From Metallosphaera hakonensis JCM 8857 = DSM 7519 (lineage in GTDB: Archaea; Thermoproteota; Thermoprotei_A; Sulfolobales; Sulfolobaceae): a DNA stretch of 64,000 nucleotides. The position numbers and the translations under genes were made by a program. Of the stretch, positions 53,352-62,412 are shown piece after piece. Location: positions 186,001 through 250,000 of the forward strand of contig NZ_CP029287.2 of the NCBI RefSeq assembly GCF_003201675.2, written 5' to 3'. Position 1 is the first letter of the stretch; each line of letters opens with the position of its first letter. The notes beneath the pieces were generated by a model. That model searched no databases and was not told where the DNA came from. It saw only the letters and a program-made list of their open reading frames with translations.

Positions 53352-53871
53352 TCAATACGGTTTACCTTTACCCCACCCGTATTCGCTGTACACCTGTCCC
53401 TTCCCTAAGCCCAGAATCACGGCTTGCCTCACTAGTATTTCTGACAAGTTCTCAGCTAGGGAAAAGAGATGTCTAGGTCAAATACTTACTGGAACTACTA
53501 ACGTAAGGAACCGTGTTTTCAGGTAGCTTGGATATTTCATACCACTCCAGCGCTCCCGTCTTGTCCGACTCCCTTATTGAAGGCTCTCCCTTCCATCTGG
53601 TGCACTTAAAGAAAAAGTCCACCCGCTCCTGGTTCTCGAATCTGTGCATAGCATGGACCAGGGAGAGATCTTCCCCTTCTATCTCTATCCCCGCCTCTTC
53701 TCTAGCTTCCCTAACCATAGCTTCCTTGGCTGATTCCTTAGCTTCAACGTGACCCGCTACGACGCTCCACCAACCGTCCCTATAGCCCGTGTTCTTCCTT
53801 AACTGTAAAAGTATCTTGTCCCCCTTTAACAGGAAGAGGTGTACAGAAAGGATCTGAGGATATCTGTTCAT
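53352..53871 (-). pseudogene. Nudix hydrolase gene cut by a family D element
   Basis: The Nudix box is perfect: G40-x5-E46-x7-REAREEAGI (residues 40-62), so the catalytic part is intact. The gene is interrupted at codon Val of PENTVPYV by the 68-bp element at 53433-53500, which adds SSSSKYLT and a stop (53473). Beyond the element the native frame continues with RQAVILGLGKGQVYSEYGWG and stops at 53352. The shortened product of 132 residues may still hydrolyse nucleotide diphosphates. Confidence 0.82.
53433..53500. repeat. Family D mini-element inserted in the Nudix gene
   Basis: A 68-bp element nearly identical to 10689-10756: starts TAGTATTTCTGACAAGTTCT and ends TTACTGGAACTACTA. AC occurs on both sides. 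Removing the element with one AC copy restores the Nudix frame. Confidence 0.85.
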
Positions 53872-53976
53872 AATTTTGATTTCGTGTTAAGGAATTTAAA
53901 GGTTGAAGAATTCGAAGTACTCTATTTCTGAGCGACGACAGTAATATCGTCATTCCTCCAGGTCCATCCCTAAGTC

Positions 53977-54030
53977 TGGTGGAGTTTAATCCACCAGCTT
54001 TATTTTGATTTGGTAGAGTATATTCCACCA
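53977..54030. promoter_or_regulatory. Two tandem palindromes before the ATPase pseudogene
   Basis: TGGTGGAGTTTAATCCACCA (53977-53996) and TGGTAGAGTATATTCCACCA (54011-54030) are near-perfect 20-bp palindromes with starts 34 bp apart; the second directly precedes the ATG at 54033. They look like operator sites for a dimeric DNA-binding protein, possibly the ATPase itself. Confidence 0.6.
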
Positions 54031-54032
54031 GT

Positions 54033-55496
54033 ATGGACATAGAGGTAGCTTAGAGAATAGTAGCCGATCAGAGGGAAATGATGGAGGAGAAGCTTTCAAA
54101 CAATTATGTGAGAAGAGAGGTCAGAGGTGACATCTCTAAGTACTTAAGTTTTCCTAACGTCCTGGCCTTACTGGGGATAAGGAGGTCAGGAAAATCCACC
54201 CTGTCACTGATGCTTATGAAGGACTTGGGGAGAAGTTTGCTTACCTGAACTTTGAGGAGGAGATGCTCTACGGAGTCTCCACCAAGGATCTGAGAGATCT
54301 GGAACAGGCAATATATGAAGTTTATGGAACAGACGTGAATTACTTCGTTTTCGACGAAATCCACAACGTAAAGGGGTGGGAACTCTTTGTGACCAGACTA
54401 AAGGAGACCAAGAGGATAGTTGTGACGGGAAGTAACTCGAGGATGTTATCGGGTGAGCTGTCAACAGTACTCACAGGGAGGCACTTGGATCTCGTTCTCT
54501 TCCCTTTCTCTTTTAAGGAATACTTGCGTTTTAGGGGGGTCAGCGAAGATATCCCTCTCTCCACGAGACAGTGTCCGAAATGCAAATATTTCGGCGAAAA
54601 TATTGAAATGGAAACAGGGATTATTCTAGGTATAAGGTTGTATCTGGACAACCTGTAAACAGTCTATCGTTAGACTCCGTTCCCCGAGATAGATGATTCG
54701 AACTATGGGTAGAAAAATGATAAAAACACGAATATTCTCCACAATATAAATTGAATTTTTTACATTCCGGACATTCTCACGAGAGGGGTAGCTGGGATCA
54801 AGATCGAGTTAGGTAAGTACTTGGACACGGGAGGTTTTCCGGAGGCCCTCATGATAGGTAAAGAACAGGTGGATGTGATCTACAACGACATCCTCTTCAA
54901 GGATATAATGTTTAGATACAAAATCAGGGAGATGGAGAAGTTCAAAGACTTCTCCAGGAGTTTGATCTCCTACTACTCGTCGGAAGTGTCTTTGTCCAGG
55001 CTGGCTAAGATTGTGGAGGTTGATAAGAAGACCATCGATTTGTGGTCTTACGGCCTTGAAAACTCTTACTTAAACCTATTTCCTCCCCAGGTTCGGGGAA
55101 AAACCCAGGGAGAGATTAACTTTCAATAAGAAAGTGTATGTGGCGGACCCAGGGATTGTGTCGTGAGTTGGTTCGAAGTTTAAGGATGAAGGTAGAGTCA
55201 TGGAGAACGCGGTCTTCCTCAAATTGGCGAGGGACAATCAACTGAAGGGTTTATACTACATCAAGGGTAAGGACTTCGAAGTGGACTTTTACGATGAGGT
55301 GAACTCCAGATTGATCCAAGTAACCAGGGCATCCGACAAAGTGGATGAGCGGGAGATCAGGGGTATCGTGAAGGCCGAGAGCCTAGTACAAGCTAAAGAA
55401 CTCTTAATAGTGACTTACGATGTAGAGGGCGTTGAGAGGAGAGAAGGGAGAGAAATTAGGATGATACCCATCTATAAGTTCCTTCTCATGGGCTAA
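54033..55496 (+). pseudogene. AAA ATPase (AAA_14/DUF4143 type), decayed
   Basis: Fragments of one P-loop ATPase are spread over this stretch: Walker A GIRRSGKSTLSL, Walker B-like YFVFDEIHNVKG, sensor VVTGSNSRML, and the DUF4143 part with DTGGFPEALM and the C-terminal nuclease-like YYIKGKDFEVDFYDE. Damage includes a TAG stop at 54051-54053, one frameshift near 54226, a 209-bp element at 54569-54777, a second frameshift near 55105 and a TGA stop near 55165. Such ATPases are mobile, frequently lost genes in archaea. Confidence 0.8.
54569..54777. mobile_element. Family F: 209-bp MITE with 7-bp target duplication
   Basis: The element starts CAGTGTCCGAAATGCAAA and ends, inverted, AGAATGTCCGGAATGTAAA. 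CACGAGA flanks it on both sides (54562-54568 and 54778-54784). Deleting the element plus one CACGAGA restores the ATPase frame (PLSTRGVAGIKIELGKYL). No transposase for it is visible here. Confidence 0.85.
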
Positions 55497-55822
55497 ACTG
55501 AATAGAGGCTATGTAATTGGAGGAGACGAACAATGTTATCCATGAGAGAGGTCCACCCTCTTAACCCTGTAAAGATGAGGATAAAGACCATATGAGCTGA
55601 CCAAGTTCCACCTGACTAGGTTTGGTCTTCAAGGAAGTCTTCGTGATATTTCGGGTTTACCAAAATGGGAGCTAAACTTACTTTGAAATCAACGTTAAAC
55701 TCAGGGGGAACATGATGGGCTCAATGCAAGGGAGTTAAAGATATCCGTGGATACTAGGGTGTACACGGGGATACGATCCTCTATTCCCATCAAGTTAAAT
55801 ACTTCAGTTTCAACTTGATTTC
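55497..55822. other. Intergenic region upstream of htpX
   Basis: About 325 bp; a TATA-like AAGTTAAATACTT at about 55793-55805 probably serves htpX. No other feature seen. Confidence 0.35.
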
Positions 55823-56758
55823 ATGAGGGTCAAGCAGAAGCTGATCGTTAGCATGGTTGTAGCCCTTATCCTTACTGTACTTTCCGAGGGCTTGATCCTG
55901 TTAGTGTTATCCTCCCTCCTTAGGTTTCCGGTCCTCTTGTCCATACCAATTCTCTTCGTCTTCTGGTTAATTCAATGGCTGATTGCCCCATACTTGGTAG
56001 GCAGGGGAGGTTACGAGGTCCTACCGAGCGATCCCACGTATGGTTGGATCGTAGAACTAGTTCATCGAGTCTCCATTGCCTCCAAGGTTAAACCCCCTAA
56101 GGTATTCCTGGTGGACATGCCCTATCCCAACGCGTTCGCTTACGGAAACGCCCTGAGCGGGAGACGAATAGGAATAACTCTCCCTCTGCTCAGGATTTTA
56201 GACGAAGATGAGTTGACCTCAGTATTGGCCCACGAAGTTGGCCACATAAAGCACAGGGACGTTGAGATCGGAATGACCCTAGGGTTAATTCCCACCGCTT
56301 TGGGTTACATTAGTACCCTTTTAATGAACGTGGGATTCTTCGCCATCCTCCTCGCCGGAGATGAAATTGAGTTCCTGTTTGCTTTGCTAGCTATTGCCCT
56401 GGGGTTCGTACTTTTAATAGTGACCTTCACTCTTCAGCTTTTCGTCCTCTGGTTTAACAGACTCAGGGAGTCCTACGCTGACTACAACTCGTTCTCGGTC
56501 CTCGGTGAGGGATCCAAGGCCCTGGCGACGGCACTGGCTAAGATAGAGTTGTATATGCAGAAAATCAGACTAGATCCGTTCACCGGAATAATAGTTACCG
56601 CAGCCCCTGTCAGGGTTGAGGAGCAGGAACCTCTGCTTGTTGTAAGAGAGTGGTTACAGAAGAGAGTGAGCGTTCTTACCGATATCCTCTCTACCCATCC
56701 GCATCCGGCTAGGAGAGTTCAGATGCTGTATAGACTAATTAAGGAGAATTGGACTTGA
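55823..56758 (+). CDS. htpX: HtpX-like membrane zinc protease
   Basis: A 311-residue M48 protease. Two N-terminal helices are followed by the zinc-binding HEVGH (His137, Glu138, His141) in VLAHEVGHIKHRDVEIG, two more helices, and the third ligand Glu in LRESYADYNSF (about 215). It sits in the membrane and degrades misfolded membrane proteins. Catalytic residues are all present. Confidence 0.85.
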   Translation: MRVKQKLIVSMVVALILTVLSEGLILLVLSSLLRFPVLLSIPILFVFWLIQWLIAPYLVGRGGYEVLPSDPTYGWIVELVHRVSIASKVKPPKVFLVDMPYPNAFAYGNALSGRRIGITLPLLRILDEDELTSVLAHEVGHIKHRDVEIGMTLGLIPTALGYISTLLMNVGFFAILLAGDEIEFLFALLAIALGFVLLIVTFTLQLFVLWFNRLRESYADYNSFSVLGEGSKALATALAKIELYMQKIRLDPFTGIIVTAAPVRVEEQEPLLVVREWLQKRVSVLTDILSTHPHPARRVQMLYRLIKENWT

Positions 56759-57112
56759 ATAGGGAGCAGGTCTTCAAATCCTTGAGGACCATTCAAATGA
56801 AATGGTAAAATATCACTCTAAATTAGTGGATCCACGTAAGGTTATTGGGGATGTCCAGGAGTAACTGGATAAAAGTTTTGTTTCCTTTCATCTCATTTAA
56901 CTCATATCCTCCGTCAAAGATAATATGTCTTGCTGACCTCAAAGTGAATCCAAGAATAACTCAACCTCAGCGATTTCAAACTTTTAGGTAATCGAAACAG
57001 TCCCCTAACCCCTCTCATACGTTATGCGTATTTTCAACAACTCCACAAACGATTTAAACTTATTATTAATTCTTCCGTAAATATTTTAAACTTTGAGTAA
57101 ACAATTCCCCTG
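56759..57112. other. Intergenic region before an MFS gene
   Basis: About 355 bp; TATA-like AATATTTTAAAC at about 57080-57091 precedes the MFS start by 25 nt. No ORF or repeat recognised. Confidence 0.35.
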
Positions 57113-58429
57113 ATGGATTCAAATCCCTTTAGTAAGAACCTAGATAAGTTCTCTTGGTCTAGGGTTCACACCTACGCGTTCATAGCCTTTTCCGCTGGGT
57201 TCTTTTTAGAGGCCTACATTTTCGGCATGGCCCCCATAGCCAGCGGTTGGGTCTCGGTCCCCAAATTCCTCACAAGCACTCTCTTAGCTTGGGCACCACT
57301 TTGGCTCATAATAGGAATTATCGTTACTGGCCCACTCTCGGATAGATTGGGAAGGAAAACAATGTTTTACCCGACCATGTCCCTTTACGGTATTGGTGCC
57401 CTGGGACTTGTGTTCAGCGATACCTATTTTCTAATTCTATTGTTCCTGGCCCTCATGCTCTTCGCTGCAGGAGGCGAAATGAACACCATAATGGTGGCAA
57501 CCCATGAGATCATGCCCAGTAGGCATAGAAGTAAGGCCTTCTTCCTTGAGTTGAACTTCATTAACATAGGGGGCTTCGTCTTGGGCCTAATAGGATACCT
57601 GGTACAGAATCAATCCGTAGGGTTCCAAAGATTAATGATAGGTGTTACAGTTCTGATCGTCCTAATAATCTTGGTATACACGAGGATGAAAATTCCGGAG
57701 TCCATAAGATGGTTGGAAAAGCAAGGGAAAATGGAGGACGCGGAGAAGGAAGTCAAGAAATACTTCGGTGAAATTAAGGTAATCTCTCAGGACCAACTGA
57801 GGCCAATTGTCAGAGTTAAGAGGCTTCCAACCTCGTTTAAGCTGGCCGTGGTAATATTGGTGGCAGCGGCGAATACCATAGGTTATGGGTTAATGACCTA
57901 CGTGCTGGGTCCTTACTTCTTCTCCACTCAAACTCCTCTCATTATACTAGTTGCTAACCTAGCTGAAATGCTGGTGGGTTTCGTCATAGGGGCTCTCGCT
58001 GACGTACTCAGCAGGAAGTTATTGCTTCTCATCTCATTTATTGGAGCTACGGGTTCTACGTTCTTAATCATGGGAACAATACCGGAATGGAGCAGTAGCC
58101 TTCCCTTGTTCTACTCGTTACTCGTTGTACTGAACGTGTTTGTGGGAATATCCTATCTGACCGAGGACGCACTAAAAAGCGAAATTTGGCCTACGTTGAA
58201 GAGGGGAACTGTGACTGCCATAGCGAGGTTCATATCCATAGGTGCCTACATCCCAACCATTTACTTAACCAGTGGATTCACCATCTATCAATATATGCTT
58301 TTCAATGGCCTAGTGTGGGCTGTAGGAACAGTGGCAGCTATCCTATGGTTTTTGAAGGGATATGAGACTGGGAAAGGCGTCAACATAGATGAAATATCGG
58401 GGGAGACTGAAGGCACTCAGGTTAAGTAG
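57113..58429 (+). CDS. MFS transporter (sugar/metabolite:H+ symporter type)
   Basis: A 438-residue carrier with 12 predicted helices. Motif A reads GPLSDRLGRKTMFY, and the TM6-loop sequence KIPESIRWLEKQGKMEDAE matches the PESPRWL element of sugar and carboxylate porters. The C-terminal tail is hydrophilic. It is monocistronic with a leaderless promoter. Substrate unknown. Confidence 0.78.
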   Translation: MDSNPFSKNLDKFSWSRVHTYAFIAFSAGFFLEAYIFGMAPIASGWVSVPKFLTSTLLAWAPLWLIIGIIVTGPLSDRLGRKTMFYPTMSLYGIGALGLVFSDTYFLILLFLALMLFAAGGEMNTIMVATHEIMPSRHRSKAFFLELNFINIGGFVLGLIGYLVQNQSVGFQRLMIGVTVLIVLIILVYTRMKIPESIRWLEKQGKMEDAEKEVKKYFGEIKVISQDQLRPIVRVKRLPTSFKLAVVILVAAANTIGYGLMTYVLGPYFFSTQTPLIILVANLAEMLVGFVIGALADVLSRKLLLLISFIGATGSTFLIMGTIPEWSSSLPLFYSLLVVLNVFVGISYLTEDALKSEIWPTLKRGTVTAIARFISIGAYIPTIYLTSGFTIYQYMLFNGLVWAVGTVAAILWFLKGYETGKGVNIDEISGETEGTQVK

Positions 58430-58801
58430 GCGTGAGGTTTGCGCAAGTTAACGTTAAATTGTTGTTTTTAAGTCATCTAAATCATGTAGTTGATATGCTG
58501 GCCTCTGTATCTGCGGAGGGCTAAGGGCCATTCATAGATCAATTGAATTCAGTTAACTTGAAGAAACGTGACGAGCTTAGATGATAACCTGCATTTTGAC
58601 TAGATAGGGTACGTACTTTACGGTTTACTCCATTGGATCTATGCGATTCATTAATGGTGATATCAAGGGAACAATAATTGCCCGACAACATGCATGATCC
58701 AAATATAATTTCTAATCATAGGAGAGGGTGAGTACTTGAGAACGCTCCCCTTATAACCAAAGTCCTGATCAGGAAACTGTTTAAGACTCGTGGAATCCAT
58801 C
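58430..58801. other. Intergenic region between convergent genes
   Basis: About 370 bp between the MFS gene and the 3' end of the CDC48-N-like gene. I see no gene, repeat or clear terminator. Confidence 0.3.
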
Positions 58802-59593
58802 TCATTTTCTAAGGATATTACCCAACAACTTTGGGTCTGTTATTACTAGGAAACCCTCTCTATCACCTTCCTCAATCTTCCCTCCTTTGACTAGAATCAC
58901 TTTTAGATGGGGTTTCACCTCTGAGCTTTCGACATCCCGTATGGCCTCCTTGAGGTCTGAGTCCGATTCGGAAACACACCAGACGCTAACCCTGAACTTC
59001 AGATTATCGATTCCCTTCTCCGCCCTAATCACGGTTCCACTTAATGTAGTTGAGAATCCTAGCCCATCCAGCAAAGCCTTGACCAATAGGCATGGATCCT
59101 GGATCTCCCTAATTACAACAACCGTATCTTCGTTGACTACAACATGATCTCCTGGTTCGCAATGGGTTACAGTTAATTCAACCGGGATCTCCTTCCTTTT
59201 GAGAGGTCCAGATCCTGGGAGGGCAACGTTCACCTTAATCGACTCTCCAGTAGAAACCACATGATTGAAGAGAACTTCCCTCACATATTGCAAGAAGTCC
59301 TCATCAAACTTGAGAGGTACGCGGGGGGTTAGCTCTATCCTTTTCCCAGGTAATACTTGGATTTTCCTCACTTCGACCTCGCTTCCTGGAGAGAGGGACA
59401 GAGCCTTAATGAAGTCCTCATCAACCTTGATTTCCCCTTCCTTCACTCCACCTGAAGCGACTTTAAGAGGTAAAGAGTTTCCCACAACAACATAGTCTCC
59501 CTCTCTAATTCCTGCCCTTTTCATGGTGGACTTATTCATCCTGACCTTATTTCCTTCTCTCTTTCCCTCCACCAATATTAACTTAATTGACAC
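58802..59593 (-). CDS. CDC48 N-domain-like protein without an ATPase domain
   Basis: A 263-residue protein. Residues 1-85 resemble the double-psi beta-barrel of the Cdc48/VAT N-domain: VEGKREGNKVRMNKSTMKRA followed by GIREGDYVVVG. Residues about 85-165 look like a second beta domain of the CDC48_2 type. The C-terminal ~100 residues match nothing I know. There is no AAA module in the gene or next to it. It could be a free substrate or adaptor protein for Cdc48 or the proteasome. Confidence 0.6.
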   Translation of the reverse strand: MSIKLILVEGKREGNKVRMNKSTMKRAGIREGDYVVVGNSLPLKVASGGVKEGEIKVDEDFIKALSLSPGSEVEVRKIQVLPGKRIELTPRVPLKFDEDFLQYVREVLFNHVVSTGESIKVNVALPGSGPLKRKEIPVELTVTHCEPGDHVVVNEDTVVVIREIQDPCLLVKALLDGLGFSTTLSGTVIRAEKGIDNLKFRVSVWCVSESDSDLKEAIRDVESSEVKPHLKVILVKGGKIEEGDREGFLVITDPKLLGNILRK

Positions 59594-60012
59594 TCATGAT
59601 GTAGGATACATAGTTAAAGACTTTTCTTCATACTCAAACTTAGGTGAATCTAGGTCACGTTGCGATTGCCATTGGTTTCTATATAATAAATTAGAATAAT
59701 TGATCCAGGATCTAAGGATAAGGTCCAATAGTAGGCAGCGTCAAGGGGTTTAATCGCTTGTGGTACGCAATGTTTGTCCCCTCACGTTCCAGATGCGAAC
59801 GAACATTTCTTTACATAATTTACTCTATGAGACTAAAACTCTGCTAGATTGAAAGATAATAATTTCTAAAAGAGCTCAGAGACATCCATCTTAACCAATG
59901 CTTAAGATAATTTGGACTTTTGTCTTTTTATCAATTTTCCTCTTATCCGATTGAGAACAATTTGATTCAAAAAGTAAAGAGTCAAAGTGCACATTCACTC
60001 TCCTTCTAGAAT
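59594..60012. other. Intergenic region
   Basis: About 420 bp, AT-rich, between two minus-strand genes. Nothing recognised apart from the promoter of the CDC48-N-like gene near 59610-59625. Confidence 0.3.
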
Positions 60013-61266
60013 TCATCCTCCCCGGTACCACTTTTCAAGACTCTTTAAATCTATGAACTCGGCCTCTCCTCCCACCTTGGAGAATCCCCTGGCGAAAATG
60101 ATATACTTCTTTACATTCAACTCAAGCTTCTCGACCTTCCTAGTTAGTTGATACAGTACCCTTTCTCCGTCCACGTCGTCACTCCACTTACACTCTCCAG
60201 CTATACCTCCTCCGTAAACGTCTATCTCCACGTCCTTATACCAGGCTCTCTCCACTTTAACTTTGTAAACGTCATTGACGTATTCCCTACATATCCTCTC
60301 GAAGACTTTACTCAAATATTGGTGATACTCATCCCCGCCTATTTCATATACTCCCTCCTCTATGGAGCTAAGGTTAGGGTAAATAAACGTGAACCAGAAA
60401 GAAGTGAAGTTATCCTTGATATGGTATCTCGCACCTTTCTTTTGAGCCAGGGGGAACTCCTTTCCTACTATTCCGATCCTTTCAAGTTTCCTTAAATAAG
60501 ACGAGACCTCTCCACCTATCTTTATGTAATCCCTTATTTCTCCTAGGGTATTCTTCCCAGAAGCTATTCCGCGAAGTATCTCCTTATAAGTACCGGTCTC
60601 TGAGAACTCGTAACGTAGCATAAAGTCTATCTCATCCTTCACGAAGGAGTCAATCTGTTTCAACTCGTGATTAATCCAGTTCAAGAAAGGGGTCTTGGCC
60701 TTCAATATGTAGTAAGGAACTCCTCCTGCGAAGCCGTAGATTTCCACGGCATCCTCTAGGGATAAATTGAATCCCCTTAGGTCCTTGAACCTCAATTCCT
60801 TGAGCTCCATTGATGCGGTTCTCCTTCCGTAAAGGGGGCTTTTGTAAGACATTATGTCCTCCATTACAGACAGGGAAGAGCCCAACAACACTAGCTTAGT
60901 TCTACTCCCCCTCAAGGTTTCGTCAATTATTTTTTGAAATGTAGACAGAACGCTCGGACCCTCCTTTATCATGTAGGGGAACTCATCAATCACTATAACC
61001 CTATCTCTAAGGTAGTGGAAGATCGATTCCCAATCCTCCCTTATATACTTTAGGTCATGGAACTTGTTCTCAGCTAATTCCTTGAACCTTCTGAGGTTGT
61101 TCTTCTCCGTAGCTAAATAGTAGATAAACTCTCCCTTCAACGCATTTAGAACGAGGAAAGTCTTTCCTATCCTCCTCCTTCCGTAAATTATTATCAACTC
61201 CAAGTCGTCAGAAGTCAGTCTCTTTTTCAGGGCGTTAAGTTCTCTTTCCCTATCAACCATATTCAT
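60013..61266 (-). CDS. Archaeal AAA ATPase with C-terminal DUF234 nuclease-like domain
   Basis: A 417-residue ATPase: Walker A YGRRRIGKTFLVL (residues 28-40), Walker B DRVIVIDEFPYM and sensor LVLLGSSLSVMEDIM, then a winged HTH (NTLGEIRDYIKIGGEVSSYL) and a DUF234 PD-(D/E)xK-like end with VEIDVYGGGIAGECKWS. The start may be Met1 or Met3 (61260). Role unknown; these genes are frequent in mobile regions. Directly repeated sites lie over its start. The gene is intact. Confidence 0.8.
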   Translation of the reverse strand: MNMVDRERELNALKKRLTSDDLELIIIYGRRRIGKTFLVLNALKGEFIYYLATEKNNLRRFKELAENKFHDLKYIREDWESIFHYLRDRVIVIDEFPYMIKEGPSVLSTFQKIIDETLRGSRTKLVLLGSSLSVMEDIMSYKSPLYGRRTASMELKELRFKDLRGFNLSLEDAVEIYGFAGGVPYYILKAKTPFLNWINHELKQIDSFVKDEIDFMLRYEFSETGTYKEILRGIASGKNTLGEIRDYIKIGGEVSSYLRKLERIGIVGKEFPLAQKKGARYHIKDNFTSFWFTFIYPNLSSIEEGVYEIGGDEYHQYLSKVFERICREYVNDVYKVKVERAWYKDVEIDVYGGGIAGECKWSDDVDGERVLYQLTRKVEKLELNVKKYIIFARGFSKVGGEAEFIDLKSLEKWYRGG

Positions 61267-61294
61267 GAATATGATATTTTAGAATATGATATTT
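61267..61294. promoter_or_regulatory. Direct repeats at the ATPase promoter
   Basis: GAATATGATATTT occurs twice in tandem (61267-61279 and 61282-61294), spaced 15 bp, immediately upstream of the ATPase start on its promoter side. The repeats may be operator sites for autoregulation. Confidence 0.5.
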
Positions 61295-61748
61295 AAAATT
61301 ATGGACAGTGAAGACAGTGATGCCGTCATCTTCAAATTCCTTTACCGACCCGCAGTATTGAGGCTAAGGACGGCTCATCGTCTCTGGACTCGGCTCATGA
61401 CGTTTTCCTTTTTAAACGCATAAACCCTTAAGGGTAACGCTCCGTGATTCTAGAATAGGGAAGTGAACATCTAATGTGAGACCCTGGTGATCTCGGGGTA
61501 CTTAATTAACTCCTTAGCGTTACTCTACATATAGAAGACATCACGGACACGAAAACTAAAACACTCTAATTCATGTTGTCCTAACCTGTCGTCCTACCTT
61601 GTTGTCTTCGACATATCTACTGCTTATTATTTTCACTAAATACGTTTTAGGTACAATAGAAAATCTTTGAAGTCAATTTATATACCCATTAAACTTAATC
61701 TATCGAAAAGTTTAAACCTTAAGAAACAGAAGGTATAGTAGTGATACT
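61295..61748. other. Divergent intergenic region
   Basis: About 450 bp between divergent genes. TATA-like AGTTTAAACC at about 61707-61716 serves the UspA gene. Nothing else recognised. Confidence 0.35.
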
Positions 61749-62165
61749 TTGTACAAAAAGCTATTAGTTGGATACGATGGGTCGGATAACTCCAAGAGGG
61801 CTCTCCAGCACGCTATTCAATTGGCCAAACTCCACTCGGCCAAGCTTGTGGCAGTGGAAGCCATAGACATGGATCATTTCGTGCTGGAGGGATACTATAG
61901 GGAGGATCACGTAAAGATTAGGGAGAGAATCTCGACCCACACCCAGGAGATTAAGAGAATATCTCAAGAGAACGGGGTAGACATAGAGTTCAAGGTTGGG
62001 AGAGGACCACCGGATCTAGTTATCTCAAAGATAGCAGAGGAGGAGGACGTGGATCTCGTGGTTTTAGGGACTAGGGGTCATAGGGGGTTGAAGAAGGTAT
62101 TTCTCGGGAGCGTAAGCTCCGCAGTAGCTGAGAGAACCAAAAAGCCCATATTGGTGGTAAAGTGA
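61749..62165 (+). CDS. Universal stress protein, UspA family
   Basis: A 138-residue UspA-type protein starting at TTG 61749 (MYKKLLVGYDGSDNSKRALQ). The ATP-binding motif GTRGHRGLKKVFLGSVSSAV is complete, so it is of the nucleotide-binding class. It probably works as a homodimer in stress or energy sensing. It is monocistronic; a TATA-like box lies about 35 nt upstream. Confidence 0.87.
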   Translation: MYKKLLVGYDGSDNSKRALQHAIQLAKLHSAKLVAVEAIDMDHFVLEGYYREDHVKIRERISTHTQEIKRISQENGVDIEFKVGRGPPDLVISKIAEEEDVDLVVLGTRGHRGLKKVFLGSVSSAVAERTKKPILVVK

Positions 62166-62412
62166 AATAGATTATATGAGTAAGAGATATAGGAATGACA
62201 AGTGTGCTATTAACTGAAATTAAGGACTAAGGATATTGATTTTTAGAGGAAACTTAGTACTTGAGATGACTTGGTGAGCGAGCTCTGCTGAATACCATAA
62301 TGGGATAACCGCATGAGGAACATGAAAAGATATCCCTTCAATCTTCGCGAATTCCAGGCGAGGATTGATATTGAATAGGAGAATTCTGATCTAGACCTCA
62401 ATGTACTCACAC

